A DNA stretch of 64,000 nucleotides from assembly GCA_021234155.1 (NCBI GenBank), contig JAJEKV010000060.1, positions 5,788,323-5,852,322 of the forward strand, written 5' to 3'. Origin of the DNA: Isoetes taiwanensis (lineage: Eukaryota > Streptophyta > Lycopodiopsida > Isoetales > Isoetaceae). This document shows, piece by piece, positions 1 through 12,684 of the stretch. The translations under genes were made by a program, and so were the position numbers. Position 1 is the first letter of the stretch, and the number at the start of each line of letters is the position of its first letter. The notes beneath the pieces were generated by a model. The model saw only the letters and a list, made by a program, of their open reading frames with translations, did not search any database and was not told the DNA's origin.

Positions 1-724
1 AGAACCTTGGGTAAGAAATATTTTTTTTACCGGACCCGAATAAGTCTGAATGTGGAATGAACCATGTAATCTTTTGCAAAACAATGATAGGATAGTTATA
101 TTTAACTCTAGATTCTATATACGTTTGTATATTGCATATTTGCATTTGTATATATAATCCATTGCAGTATACTACAAATAAACATTATGAATAGGTACCA
201 GGATAAAACATTTTCAAATGACTTGAACGTGTGCTTTGAAATTTTGGAAAAGTTGTTATCGGACCTTTATATGCAAAGACAAATACTCATCTAAGTAGCA
301 TCACATTGAAACCATTTAGACTATGAAAACTGGGCGATAATTCAAGTTTGTTCCATTGATTATATCAGGTGATTTCTTGGTATTTAGCGATTGCCCTCTG
401 TGTTTATTACCATAAATCCAAGGTATACGTAGGAGCAGGAGAGAGAAAAAACAACAGCCTATAATCATATGAGCCCGAAGATTGGTATGCATGCTTAGAA
501 AAAAGTGGATTTTGCAAAAGAACAAAGCTGGATCTACAAAAGACCCATTGGCTTATGCCACTTTAAACAATTATCAAACACAACAACTTGAAGGACCTCC
601 ACGAGAAAACCGGGTGTGCCATATAGCTTTAGAAATGTGGTCTTGGCACAACTATAGAATATTTTAAGTTTAGAAAAGATTACAAATTGGTGCATGATGT
701 GATCTAACATCTTTTTTGTTGCTT

Positions 725-1100
725 TCGAGAGCAGTTATGCAGCAAGTTCCTTCAAAATATACATTATTGTGCCCATGGAATCTACCCTGCCACATGCTTT
801 CACACCACTAAAAAAGGAGACTTTGTTTGGCCTTGTGCTTGTAGCATGCATTTCAAAAAACATTGCAATGCTTAAAGTCCCTTTCCATCTTTGGACATAT
901 CCACGCAATCAATGCACCCATGTCCGCGACATTCACAATTGACAACTTGTCAAAGCTTGCCTATGCCTCTCCACATTTGGCATGTATATGTACAAGAATA
1001 CTTCCCACCATCAGATCAGATTGAAGGCCATACTGAATGATATGTAGTTGCATTGTTCTATGTCATTTGTGTTACTGCACACTTTCAATACACTCAAAAG
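725..1100 (-). pseudogene. PPR (pentatricopeptide repeat) gene relic, copy A
   Basis: Read on the minus strand, this stretch gives phrases typical of plant PLS-class PPR proteins: a GLQSDLMVGSILVHIHAKCGE-like segment, then FDKL, then GALIAW, and after a frame change RPNKVSF and GVKACGR. The order matches successive PPR motifs, which bind organelle RNA one base per repeat. It has in-frame stops and at least two frame changes, and no start or organelle transit peptide is visible. Only about three repeats are recognisable; weaker similarity may continue toward 1,480. The same relic is in copy B. It is a fragment, not a working gene, although some stops may be sequence error. Confidence 0.6.
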
Positions 1101-2676
1101 GATAAACTAATCTAGTCTTATGCTTTCATGCCACATCCTATGACATAGCATCAGGGCTATCAGATTTTCAAGCTTGATGTATATTGTAATGATAGCATGC
1201 CATGTATACTAATAATTTGCTTCAAACAAGCATTCAAATGAGGACAAACAAGCGGATCGGATCACCGGCAATCAAGTCTAAATAGAGGTGTCAAAGGGAG
1301 GGCACTTGCTGCCTACTTGCAATGTCTTGCAAATTTGCACACTCATGCATCAGTCCATAAGCAACATCTCTAGATATGTGACCTCCTTTTTGCAGCTTTG
1401 TTTACAGACTAAATAACGTCAACCAATCCGACATTGGAACTGCCTGCTACTATGTCACTTATGAAGTCACATCATGTCAAAGATTTTTGATTCAAATCGG
1501 AGCTAGATACACGGATTTGAGAAATACGTGATAGTAGGCCAAAGGAACTTGGTCCTATTGGAGCTTGTTTGATCCACGCCACTCGATGGTGTGAAACACA
1601 TTGGCCCTACTACAAATTAAATAGAGCGGGTTATATTGGATAATACTAGGTAAATGTGCATAAATCCATTACCGAAATATCAATCCATCTTTTCTAAAAA
1701 AACACCATTCTCCAAGTACTTGAAGTCCTCCTTTGCCCCAAAATTCATATGATGCCATCCTTTTCTCCAATGAACAAAAGCTGGAGCTTGTAATAAGCTA
1801 TCCTAGATTGCTTTAGAAACGAGTCATGTTTATTCAAGCCCAATAGAAGTTCAAGTCAAACATTATTCTCTGTCAAGAGCATATATTTAGATTTGTCTTT
1901 TAGGTCTTCTCGCATAAAGTGAGATCGTGATTCTCATCTCTTCTTTCTTGGCTCACATTTTAAATGCGATTGGAAGTACATGCTAAAAGTTTTTAATCTT
2001 TGCACAATTGCATAAGACTTTTTTCTAAATGTGCCTCGGTGCTTGAGGGACAGCTCAAGATAGTCATTAATCACGCTGCAGGGCTTCAATATGAGATATA
2101 TTAAGTCCCTCAATTTTCTAAAATTTATCTAAACAATCCATAAAATATCTTTGCTAATGCTCTTTCAGCGAGTTTAAATAGGTTAGACCACTATTTGTTC
2201 CTCATTTACAACATGCATGGAGCACTTTCGTCTACTAGAACCTACGATAATAGAGCAGTCACCCCTCTTTTGTCCTCCACGGTGACTGCAGCTCATTGCC
2301 AAAGGGCCATGGATCAAATTTCTCATCCGCGAATTCTATGAGGTGGTGTCCGTCTTTGAGTTTGCTTTCACGCTCAATCTTTGAGTTACTTGAAAAACAC
2401 AAACTGAACCACAAAGATATAGTCGATAAAGAAAGGCACTTACCCTAAGTTCGCTCGGACAAAGAACCATGAAGAAGAAGAAAGAAAGGGCGGACATGGC
2501 TGATGTCGGCGTGGGGTGCTCACATGGACACCTAAAATTGCGCGAGATCGTGCACCTCGGGTTAAACAACCCTGCTAAAAAATAGGTAATTACTAGGGGG
2601 CTGTCCATTTACATTGTGTTGGGCAAATGGTTTTCACAAAAGAAAGGGGAGGAGGGATGGATTAAAATTAAGGGTT
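1101..2676. other. Non-coding stretch, no feature recognised
   Basis: This AT-rich DNA has no coding region that I can support. The first 400 bases may be further decayed PPR sequence on the minus strand, but no clear motif remains. It is collinear with 36,796-38,396. Confidence 0.5.
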
Positions 2677-2690
2677 TTTTGTGCATGGCC
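2677..2690. repeat. Target-site duplication at the 3' end of LINE-1, copy A
   Basis: TTTTGTGCATGGCC lies next to the LINE poly-T tract. The partner at 6,141-6,157 is garbled (TTTTTTGGCCTTGGCC) but sits where an exact copy is found in the duplicate at 41,906-41,919. Confidence 0.7.
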
Positions 2691-2691
2691 C

Positions 2692-5600
2692 TTTTTTTTT
2701 TTTTTTGATGAGCGTGGACCTTTATTACTCAAAAATACAAAAAAGTACATGGGGACTCAAAACCCGGTGGAGAAGATATCCACTAGAGCAACACTACCCA
2801 CCACATACATAACATAAGCGGAGAATCACAGGATCACCATGAGCACAACTTTTTTTGCTATGGTAGGTGCGAATCTGAAGATATTGTTCCCGGATGACAC
2901 TTTTGATGTCATCCTTCAAGGAAAGAACATTTATGCGCCTTCACAATCGAGCTACGGGCATTGCTAAGCACTAGCGTGTCGAAAAGCATCCCTTGAAGAT
3001 GAGGAGATTTAGATCTCTTCGGATGGACGGATGATCCAAGCGGATGCTAAGTGGAAAGCCCTCTTTGCCAACTTGTCCCAAGAACTAGGATAGGCCGACA
3101 GCGGGACCTGGCGACTATTCAAGTCACAATGGAAAAGACTTCGAAGCCCGCGCCAAGCGGGTCGAACATGGTGACACAAAAAGCGGTGCTCAATTGTCTC
3201 ATCCCTCTGCGTGCAAAGAGAGCGAGATCACGAGAGACTTAGGGCCGAAATCGATGAACAACGATGTTTACACGCCGCGCATCTATGGTGATACGCCACC
3301 ATAAAATGGATAGCTTGGATGAAGCAATTTATCCCATACCCATCGCCCGAGGGCTTTCACGATGAGGCGGGGGATTACTAAAGGCCACTTTGGCGATGGC
3401 AACACCTCGGGATGAAGCGGGACCACATACGCCGAGGTGCACCCACGGGTGCTCCTCCTTGCTTTCTTGCCATGAACCACCCGGGGGGGGAGCCCGTCTT
3501 GTGGGTGTGGAGGAAGTGTAAGCACTACTTTTTCCCAAATGCTCCGGTCCCAATGAAGGAGAAGGAACTTCAATTTGAACTCATTCCGTCAACAATCTTG
3601 TCTCATTACACCATGCGGAATCTGGTGAGCACACGCTGCTCGCCCGTAAGCGTTGCGTCAATGGATAAACCCGAGAAGGGCCAGGGGACAATGCATGATC
3701 GTCACCCAAAGGATCCACCAACAAGCTGGCATTTTGTGCAGGATGCATGTGGGCCATTGGATGGAACTGAAATAAAGTGCCACAGTCTCCCAAGCCGAAC
3801 AACCCCTTGAGGAAAGGAGATGCATTAGGATATGGAGAAAGTGGATAGAATAATGCCCATGGGAGGGAGAGGCTTAATGGATGGAGAGCCAAGGAAATGC
3901 ACCTCTGCAAGACTGGTGAATGAGGCCTTGAGACACGGAGAATTATTAGCATTATTGAGAATCCGCCATATGAACTTAGAGATCAGCACCTTGCTTTCGG
4001 AGAAAGTGAATCATCCCAGCCCCCACAAAGTTTAGGCATAATGCATAGCCCAACTAACTTTAACATGACTCCTTCTTGATGCCACCCCGGATGAAGTTCG
4101 GCGGTCTGAACAATGAGTTGCATCTTTGTTTGCGGTGCCAGCAAGATGGATGCCATGTGAACATGTGTACCACTTCAGAACTGACTTTTACCCGCAGTTA
4201 CCACGACCAGCCATGGATAACTTAGCCGTGGACCACGGAACAAATGCCTTTCCAACCCCTTAATAATGACATCCCGCATCACAGGATGAGATGTATACCA
4301 AGCTGGAATGCCTAGAAGCTTAGTTGCCTTCCCATGGGAAGAACCTTCCATGGAAATGCAACCATAGAAACCTTTGGAGGTCTAGAGCCCACAATGTAAT
4401 TACACTTTTTTTTGCCACCCACAAAGATGCGAAGCCAAAAGAAGCGCATCAACAAAGGAAATGGCATTACGCAAATTACGCTCATCGGTCATTAAGAACA
4501 AAAAGTGTCATGCGCATCGCGATTCTGAGATCTCTTGTGAACCATTATTCATGGGAAGACCATGCGGGATGCCTTCAGCCTTTGCCAAGAGAATACACGA
4601 GAAAGAATCTCATACAATTGTAAAAAGCAATTTTGCCAAAGGGCGATACAGCGAATACCCGTCCACCCTGAAAAATGTTGATGGTTCTCCTTGAAAAAAG
4701 AAGCGAAGAGCGAGCAGAATAATGAAGTTTCATAACATCATTGTAGGCCGGGCGCAAAACCAAGGCGTAAAGGCGCTCCAGGAAACTCCGGTCAACAACT
4801 TTGTCATATGCTTTGCAAAATCAAAATTCAAGTATACAATGGGGTAACCATGCATTCTAGCCCAATAGAGACCCTCATATGCTGCTGCCACATTATTCAA
4901 GATACACAAATTGAGGCAAAACATTGCGTGGAGGAGATGGACTCGGTAAGCGCATACAAAACCCGAGCAAAGCTTTATGTAAAGATCTTGTACACCGAGG
5001 ACAACAAAGTAATGGGGCGCCAATCAAAAATGGAAGAGGGATCCTTATATTTTTGGAATAAAGGGAGATCAACCCGAGTTGAGGATTTTGTCCGATTGCC
5101 TCTGTCTTTTAAAATCCACGAAAGCATCATACACATCTGCACCAAGCCAATCCCAATACTCACGGAAAACTCCTTTGGAATACCATCAGACCAGGACACT
5201 TGCCCCTCTTGGGGAAAGGAAATATGGCCCTCGGCTAAATCATTACGGCTGATCTGACCTCTAAAGTCAGCCCTTTGCTCATTGGTGGCTATAGGATGAA
5301 CCTTAGCAAACAAAGGCTGCTTGAAAATCGACTGAAAGGGAAGGCGCCCAAAGCGATGAAAGAAAGCTGAAAAGTGATTATGCAAAAGCCTCTAGCTCAA
5401 TTTGGATCTGAAACAACACACCCATCTGATGCTGCGTGAAGGAAGGATCTGACTAGCTTTCTTGTTTTGGCATTTCTGAAGAAAAACACGATAGGTCTCC
5501 CTCTTTGAACCATTGCAACGGCTTTAATCACGACAAAATTCCTGTTCGATTCCATCTGCCTAATGCTACACAAAATTTGCTTCTCCACATGACCATCGAT

Positions 5601-6146
5601 GGGGCAGCGGACTGCATGCCTCAAGTTGGCCGATAAAACCCCGTGAAGGCTCCGGTGAGCAGCGGCCAGGTTCGGCCAACCAGCAAAGACTTCCCGCGGC
5701 CCGGCGAGAGCATCAACAATACTGCCATGCCCTGGCCGAGAGAAAAAGTGAACCACGCTGTCCTACACATACAAAATCATCATCCTTCAAAGAAAAATGT
5801 ATTGACGAAATATGTCTTAAGCGACATGCACCGTATGAGAGCAAGAAAAGAGAAATTATGGATTTCGAAATTGCGATTATTCAAAGAGGTTCTCGCGATG
5901 AAAGCGAACCGCCGGGGTTGCTACCAAAAGCGATATAGTAGCCTCTATCATGTCTTGCATATGCTCTACCACCACCCAACCAGCCATTACACCAAATAAA
6001 ACTTAAGGGACCCTCAACTTCTATGAAGCCACAATCTTGCATTAAGCGGTGCTTTGCTTCCTTCAAAGCCCTGCACTATCTCTGCGCACCCTCACATGCA
6101 TCTTGCTCAAGCTCAACCATGGTTAAAATCACCCACCATGATTTTT
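2692..6146 (-). mobile_element. LINE-1: 5'-truncated non-LTR retrotransposon, copy A
   Basis: The element reads on the minus strand. Its 3' end is a poly-A tail (poly-T at 2,692-2,706). The reverse transcriptase fingers give DPSSIFDWRPITLL and SSVYKIF near 4,980-5,060. Near 4,700-4,860 are the next RT blocks (LYWARMHG, YLNFDFAK). The catalytic ADDT-like box lies near 4,503-4,520, and degraded endonuclease sequence occupies 5,880-6,140. The order endonuclease, linker, RT and C-terminal region fits plant L1-type ORF2. ORF1 and the N-terminal endonuclease are missing, so it is 5' truncated. Many frameshifts are present. It is collinear with the better preserved copy at 38,411-41,905. Confidence 0.88.
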
Positions 6147-6296
6147 TGGCCTTGGCCTTTTTGTCGTTGACATTTTAACTATAATGAGGATAAGATCTTT
6201 TCTTTGATGAATTGGATTTAGGATTTGGTGTCTAGAGGTAGCACGAACTGCTGGGATGGGCTGAGGGCCGCCTTCTCATCGGATAGGGGGCGACAT

Positions 6297-6480
6297 ACAA
6301 ATGCAATGTAGGCATGTTAGGCAAAAACCAGCCTCAAGGGTGGCGCCCTTAGCTATGGATCATGAAGGTTTGGAGATGCAAAAGACTTCTCTTTACGATC
6401 TGACGAGAGAAGCGGTGTTAATTTTTTCGATAGCATCTGGTCTATGCAAATGGCCATGCGAAAAGAAATCATGGGTCGTT
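6297..6480 (+). pseudogene. KAB1: K+ channel beta subunit / aldo-keto reductase N-terminal fragment, copy A
   Basis: This is a diverged copy of the fragment at 42,060-42,250, which identifies it. Here the reading frames are more broken; the stretch for AGVNFFD is visible only with frame changes. The family is NADPH-binding aldo-keto reductases that associate with Shaker-type K+ channels. Only about the first 60 of some 330 residues are represented, so it is a relic. Confidence 0.55.
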
Positions 6481-7192
6481 GTTTGGATATATTGTTTGCC
6501 TGAGGTCTAATGAAGAAACTATTAGACTATACATTTTATTACAAACAATGGTTGGGCTTTTAATTTGGAGCACTAGTGAATGGATTGCCCGACCAAATGC
6601 TGAAGCTTGGGGAAATTGCTCGATTAGTGGATCTTTAGAGTCTGGATTTGAATCCCACTTTTCCCGTTTTTTTTGCTATGGGGCAAGAACAAAAACAACC
6701 CCAGAGTTGTCTTTTCATACATTAGTTAATAAATTGTTAAAGCCATAGCTGGTTTTATGAACTATGGAAAGCGTAGATTTTTGTTTGGCATAGCGAGGTG
6801 ACCCGATTTGGAGCCGATTCTTGAGACCTGGCGAGGTGATCAAAGTTCTGCACAAAAGGATACCATAGCCTAGCTTGATAAATGAAAACCGAAGGAACCA
6901 ATACCTCTATGGCTTTTGAATGGGCATGGATCGAAGGTTAGCACCTATATTGCAAACTCGGCTATAGTGTTCTTACTCGGCCGGGCCGAAGAATGAGGAA
7001 AGGCTGAAGGATGTTTTTCACTTGGCCATGTGAGCGAGACCTTGCAATAAATTAAAAAAAAATCCAAATCTTTTATTTTTGTTTATGGTGGTTTCATTAA
7101 ATTTTTATTTTATATATTATTATAACATAGCGTCTCCATAAACAACCACAATAAACCACGCACCTAAGGTTTGAATAGATGCAACAAATACC
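6481..7192. other. Non-coding stretch, no feature recognised
   Basis: The plus strand continues an open frame after the aldo-keto reductase fragment, but it does not resemble the family beyond that point. It may be intron or unrelated DNA. Confidence 0.45.
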
Positions 7193-7241
7193 TTAAATAT
7201 TCATTTATCTATTTATTTATTTATTTATTTATTTATTTATT
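7193..7241. repeat. (TTTA)n microsatellite, copy A
   Basis: About ten tandem TTTA units follow TTCATTTATC. The same tract occurs in copy B at about 42,973-43,017. Confidence 0.95.
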
Positions 7242-7443
7242 TTCTTTGGGAAAAGGCGGATGTATTGTATTATATGCAAAAGATTACATGATATAAAAAT
7301 TAGGGGATAGGATCCCTACCCAAAAGCTAATTATTTGAGACCAACTACAAAACACATCCGTTGAAGGGTTTTGAAATTAAGTGAACAATATGATAATAGT
7401 TAAAATAAAAAAATATTTGAGACTAATTGTCACAGGATTATAT

Positions 7444-7802
7444 GCAAGTTTAGACTTAAAATGCGCCACGGAAGTTTGATGGAAACCAAAATCCAATCTG
7501 CATCCCCAAACTTCTAGCCTTCCTCCCAGCGATTCGGTCAATAATCAACACACCATACGGGGTGATAATGAAAAAGGCCTCCTTGGTGTGCTGAACATGG
7601 CTGATCAAGCTCATATCTGGATCATAAGTCATCAAGTAGATGAAGGATCTAATCATCGAGGGTCCATCTCGGAATATGCAATTTTTCTTCAAAGTACTTT
7701 TTGATCTCTAAGTTGAAGGCCAGGATGTCCTTGTCAGTAGGTTTTTCTCAGTGTCTTGCAACCAATAACTTTTTGATTTAGCCCAATGTAAACACTCAAT
7801 TG
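7444..7802 (-). pseudogene. Unrecognised coding-like block, copy A
   Basis: Copy B at 43,215-43,600 gives an acidic, protein-like minus-strand reading (EHTKEAFFIITPDGV; YDPDELDQL). Copy A retains HTKEAFFIITPYGV and YDPD within a shorter open frame. I do not recognise the family. It could be one exon of a gene or part of a retroelement. Confidence 0.4.
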
Positions 7803-7984
7803 TATCTAATGATTAGCATTGCTGTAGAATGGGAGAGCACATATAACATGGCCGCATCGCCCTTGTATTGGATGCACATCATGACCGCGGGTCCATATAT
7901 ATCCTCGCTGAGGCTGCCTCACTGGTTGCCACCATGTCACCAAAGAGGGCTCTGCTATGCCCCTGAATAATCAAGCGGCAACAG

Positions 7985-9366
7985 CCATGTTAGGAACAAG
8001 TTCTAATTCTCATCCTCCAAGTTGGCGTTCTTCCTCGTCCCACTTTGTATAATCAGCTTCTATGGCACCCTACCAAACTTGCTACTCTCGCCCGGCTTCA
8101 AACTTCTATATTCGAAAGCGGAACGCCATACCCCGCTTGCTCTTAAACCTCGCTTTGATGTTTAAGTAGGTGTCACCCCGAGTCCAACGCCTGCGCGAAA
8201 TGAGCCTCTCGCGAATGTCCTCCCTTCTTGGCTATGTCCTTCCTTTGCCAAACCATATATAAGACCTCAACCTTTGAATGTTGCTTTGAATGGTGTAGCA
8301 TGCCACATCCAAAGGTTGTAACCTATGGGATGTGTGGGTCGGCAAAATGAATGCCTATTCCTTTAGAATGCGCCAAAAATTCCACATGGTCGCCATGGCC
8401 ATCATCATTATAAAAGTGTGGCCTTGATGGGATAGTCCACCTAGACATTAGCAACAAATGTGACAACCGACTTGAACAATTCAAAGAGGGGTCATCCAGC
8501 CGAGGCCGGAAATGTTCTCGAATTGCCCCTTCCTATATCTTGTAATGTTATCTTGCCTCATCCTGTGTACCCTTGAAGATGTGCTATTAGGTATCTTTGA
8601 ACCCCTTCAAAGATTTACACATATCAAAGATTGTAAATCCACCCATGTGTTCATGACAAAATTCACTTACCCTATTCTTTTCCCTTTCCTCCCCTATGAT
8701 CTTCATGCCCTTCACCTTCCTGTAAATTGATGCTACCTCATCAAGATTCCAAATCCTAGAGGCCGGAAATCAAACTCGCCATAGATTTGCCCTGCATCAA
8801 AGATATAGTAGGTTATCCAGTTTTACCGCGGTCATAGCACGCCGCAGCTATATAATTTCATCGCCTCGCAGACTTCGATGTCTTTGCTTTGAACAAATTT
8901 TGCACCATTTACTACCGTGAACTCCACGTAGGTCCGAAGCTGTCCCTTCCCATGCACCATCTCAGGTAGCCCTCCTCTTTGACAACCAAGAGTGTAACCC
9001 CCATTCCCCGCCGCCCTAGAAAGTGCCCAAATAACTAATTCTTCCCCTTGTAGAGTTGTTAGAATATGAGGGATTACCAAATTGTTTATGAGATATACGC
9101 CATAGAGCCAATTCCCTTATTGTTGACTTGGATGCCGACCTTCCGATGCCTCTCAAATATATCATACTCATAACCCATTATGTCGCCTTATTTTATCTTC
9201 ACCATTGCCCCTCGCTTGCTGGCCTCGGGTATTGTGGGGATGTAGCAATCGATTTGTGGTGCCCAACGCTTCCCTCGCGGGCGCAGTTGGACCGCTTCCC
9301 TCACCGAGGTTACTATGTTGCCGGGCTTCACCCATCGCCCTCCCCGCGGACCTCTTGTGGAAACCA
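7985..9366 (-). pseudogene. Pogo/Tigger-like DDE transposase, copy 1
   Basis: This is the most degraded of three copies. A possible start is the ATG at 9,366, homologous to those at 16,469 and 30,402. The block for NPHILTTLQGEELV (CENP-B-type helix-turn-helix) is clear near 9,050-9,080, and LQPLDVACF (third catalytic Asp) is encoded near 8,301-8,323. The DGHG block is present near 8,390. It is broken by frameshifts, many at CAG/CTG sites. The expected role is cut-and-paste transposition in the nucleus. Confidence 0.72.
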
Positions 9367-9580
9367 TGTTCGTTGTCGCTTCTCACGACCGGAGCGTCGA
9401 AGCTTGAAAAATTGGTGTCGAAGTTGCCTTTATCCTATTGGGGCCATAGCGGAGTCGGTATTCAATTGATTTGGTAATCGAAAGTGTCGGAATGGGTGCT
9501 AATTCCAAGGGGCATTGAATTCTACTTTCAAACGACATGATCTCGGTTCTTAACGCAAGCCACGGTTTGAAATCCGCTGC

Positions 9581-9700
9581 ACAACCATAGACACGCTATA
9601 CCACCTGCAATAGGGCTAACGATAGCGAGCTCGCTACACAACTATAGACACCAGCATACCGACAAAGTAAATGTGGCTAACGATAGCGGATCTCTCAAGG
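9581..9700. repeat. 60-bp tandem repeats upstream of transposase, copy 1
   Basis: Two copies of a unit starting ACAAC(C/T)ATAGACA and containing CTAACGATAGC occur 60 bp apart (9,581 and 9,641). The same pair is present upstream of transposase copies 2 and 3. Repeated motifs in this position are often transposase binding sites, which is an inference here. Confidence 0.7.
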
Positions 9701-11225
9701 TAATGCCTACATACACTAGTTGTAACGACAAATGGGCACGAAAAACGCAAATGAATGAGCGTAACCCATAACGCCGGACGCCCATAAAGCATCAACCGGA
9801 AACACACGCGGGTGAAGCCCCTACCACCATCCCACGCTTAGAGGGGCCGCAAAAGATGACACATGGCAATGTCGCGACCGCATGATGGGGGAGGATCCGT
9901 GCCCCGAGGGCAAATACAATAGGAGGCAACCATACCCTAGGAATTAAATAAAAAATAAAACCAAATGGAAATGCAGCTTCAAGTGAAGGTTAGGGGGAAT
10001 AGAGAAGTTCATATAGTTTTGCCCACCCGGCCCTGGGTATTGGGGAAGGATATTTTGGCAAAGGGCTGCACTAAGATTTTGATATGGTATTGTATGGAAA
10101 AGGGTATGTTTAGTAGTTTTGAGCGTTCTAAATGGCTTAAGAAAAATAATCTCCAATATAATGATGGCTACCTCATGCATGTTTAAAAAGGCCCGGTGCA
10201 GTTCAAAATTGGGAAACCATGCGTGACAGTGTCAAGTGCTGGGCGCGGCTTATCGCGGCCGGTCGGGTGCATGCCTAAGAGGCGGGCCGGAGGAAGAGGC
10301 AAAGTGGTTGTGATTTTCTAAGATGGTGCAATCCCAATCAAGATTAGAAGGGCTTTTTCTTGTTTTAACATGTATATGGATGCGGGGCGAAAAGGAAGTC
10401 GCATGCCTTTTGAATAGGGCTTTGAGGAGGGTGTAGCCGGGTAGAGACCCCATCGATCCGAGACATCTGACGCCATTCTAGAATGGGACGAATGCATGTT
10501 TTGCATGTATGCATGCGTACAAGATGCCCGCTTCCGGGTTGGGAGTTCGCTATTTTAGGGCCAAGCCGCTTCACCAATCTCATCGGGCGCTTCCTCTTCT
10601 CTCTGAGCATTTTATTCTTTGATTATTTCCGTGGGAGGGCTTCTTCCCGCCTCGTTTGGCCAATTCGGCGCTTTCATGCTGTCCTTTCTCGCCTTTAGCC
10701 TTCATCCCGGGACCTTCGGCCCCTATCCTAGTTTGTAAGGAAGTCCTTTGGTATTCTGCAAGTTTGTTGAGCCAGGCGAAGTCCCATTCCTAGAATCCCC
10801 ATCGACTCCGAGACATCGGATCGCCATTCTAGAATGGGACGAAAGTATGCAGTTTTGCATGCATGCGCTACATGCCCGCTCCGGGTTGGGGAGCTCGCTA
10901 TTTTAGGCGCTGCCGCCTGGACTCTCACTTCCTCTCTTCTCGCCAGCATCTTTATTCTCTTTGAACCCACCCTCCCCCTTCTTTGTTATTGTATTTTTTA
11001 TCGTACACGCCAGAATCGTTCTCCACTGGAGGTTTGTTTTGTCTTGTTGTTTTGTTGGTGATGTGCGTGTACGTGTTAGCGAGCCGATCCTGCTTACTTT
11101 TCCATTCGGGTGGGTTTTGGGAGTACATTTTATGCCTTACGCTTGTAAAGCCCCTGTCAAGGCTTATCACTAGGGTTTTTCTAAAACCCTAAAGGGCTGG
11201 GTTTTAATCCCGGATAAGCTTTCTG

Positions 11226-11540
11226 GGTGAAAGCATGTTAGGTGTCCCTAAAAGTATTATTTAGTGACTAAAAAAGGGCTAAAAAAGGTACCAGGACTGG
11301 CAATCGGTACCTCGGTAATATGTCAATAAAAGGTACATTTTAGAACTTTTTATATATTTTGGGCTTAGATAGCATTATATTTATCTTACCTTTAAATATT
11401 AACACGCCCTTTTTTGACTTTTATTTTGGACTTTTGTACTAGTTTTAATGAAAAGAAAAAATGAGAAAAGTACCTGCTCAAGTACCTAGTGTATGTACTT
11501 TGTGGTTCCAAAAAGTGGTACACCCTAACATGCTTTTACC
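11226..11540. mobile_element. MITE, complete copy in array 1 (about 315 bp)
   Basis: Terminal inverted repeats match GGTGAAAGCATGTTAGG at the left and its complement (CCTAACATGCTTTTACC) at the right. The element is flanked by TTCT on both sides (AAGCTTTCT before, TTCTACAGTAC after). The uninterrupted array sequence at 58,083-58,100, read on the minus strand, is AAGCTTTCTACAGTAC, so TTCT is the 4-bp target duplication. No coding sequence is present. Confidence 0.85.
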
Positions 11541-12684
11541 TTCTACAGTACACTAGCCCAAATTCTATTAGCATTGTATTTTGTTGGGGTCCAAATGATA
11601 ATTGAATTTTCCCTTTATTTTTTTATGGGTAGTTCGCATGTGTGTGGCTACCCACTATCCACCATTAGAAAATCACGAGATGAATGAGAAGCAAGTCTTC
11701 CTCTTCTCTCTAGCATTCACTATTCTCTTTGAATTATTTCCGTGAGGGGCTTCTTCCTCCCCGGGTTTGGGGCAATTTGGCGCTTTTTCATGTCGTCCTT
11801 TCTTACTTTTAGCCTTCATCCCGCTGCGGACTCGGCCCTCGATCCTAGTTTGTAAGGAAGTCCCTTTGGTATTCTGGGCGGCTTGTTGAGCCTGATAAGT
11901 AGTCCCATTTAGATCCCATCGATCCGAGACATCTGACGCCATTCTGAATGGGACGAGCATGCATGCTTTGTGCATAAATGCAAGGCTGCGACGCCTGCTC
12001 GTTGGGAGTTCGCTATTTTAGGCGCCAAGCTTCTGGCTTCGACTTCATCTACGCTTCCTCTCAGCACCTTTATTCTCTTTGAATTATTTCCCGCGCTAGG
12101 AGGGGCTTCTTCCACTCGGTTTGGCTAATTTGGCTTTTCATTTTCGTTCTTTCTACTTTTAAATTTCTTTCATCCTGACCTTCGCCTCGATCCTAGTTTG
12201 TAAGTGAAGTCCTTGTATTCTAAGGCTTATTGAGCTTGATGCGTCCCATTCTAGATCCCATCGATCCAGATGACTCTCGATCGCCATTCTAGAATGGGAC
12301 GAAGCATGCATATGTTTTGCATGCATGCGCGGCATGCCCGCTCGGGTTGGAGTTCGCTATTTTAGCGCTGCTTCGCTTCCACTTCATCGGCTTCCTTCTT
12401 CTCAAAGAAGAGCTTTATTCTTTGAACCCACCCCTTTCTTTGTTATTGTATTTTTTATCGCTGTGGCACGCCAGAATCACACTGAGGTTTGTTTTGTCTT
12501 GTTGTTTTGTTGGTGATGTGCGTGTACAAAAGTTAGCCGATGCATCCGCTTCGACTTTTCCATTCGTGGGTTTTGGGAGCGATTTTTATGCCTTACGCTT
12601 TGTCAAAGCCCCCCGGTCAAGGCTTATCACTAGGGTTTTTCCTCGAACCCTAAAGGGCTGGTTTTAATCCTGATAAGCTTTCTT

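Larger units (their letters stand above)
1..7858. repeat. Large direct duplication, copy A (about 7.9 kb)
   Basis: Sequence from base 1 runs nearly collinearly with 35,711-43,656. The match ends after a shared GGCCGCATC; copy A then enters a pogo-like module and copy B enters unrelated DNA. The left end of copy A lies outside the window, so its full length is unknown. The copies share a LINE insertion, a (TTTA)n tract and three gene relics, so all of these predate the duplication. Most differences fall at CAG/CTG sites. Confidence 0.93.
7860..10440 (-). mobile_element. Pogo/Tigger-like module, copy 1 (3' truncated)
   Basis: This aligns with 14,985-17,560 and 28,902-31,500. It begins abruptly at the end of the 7.9-kb duplication, so the part equivalent to 13,166-14,985 is missing. 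It contains the transposase relic, the upstream 60-bp repeats (9,581-9,700) and a leader-like stretch leading into the hairpin array. Confidence 0.8.

Noticed and set aside
3412-3810. 132-codon plus-strand open frame
   Set aside because: It is antisense to the C-terminal part of LINE-1, is not kept in copy B, and is a shadow of the LINE.
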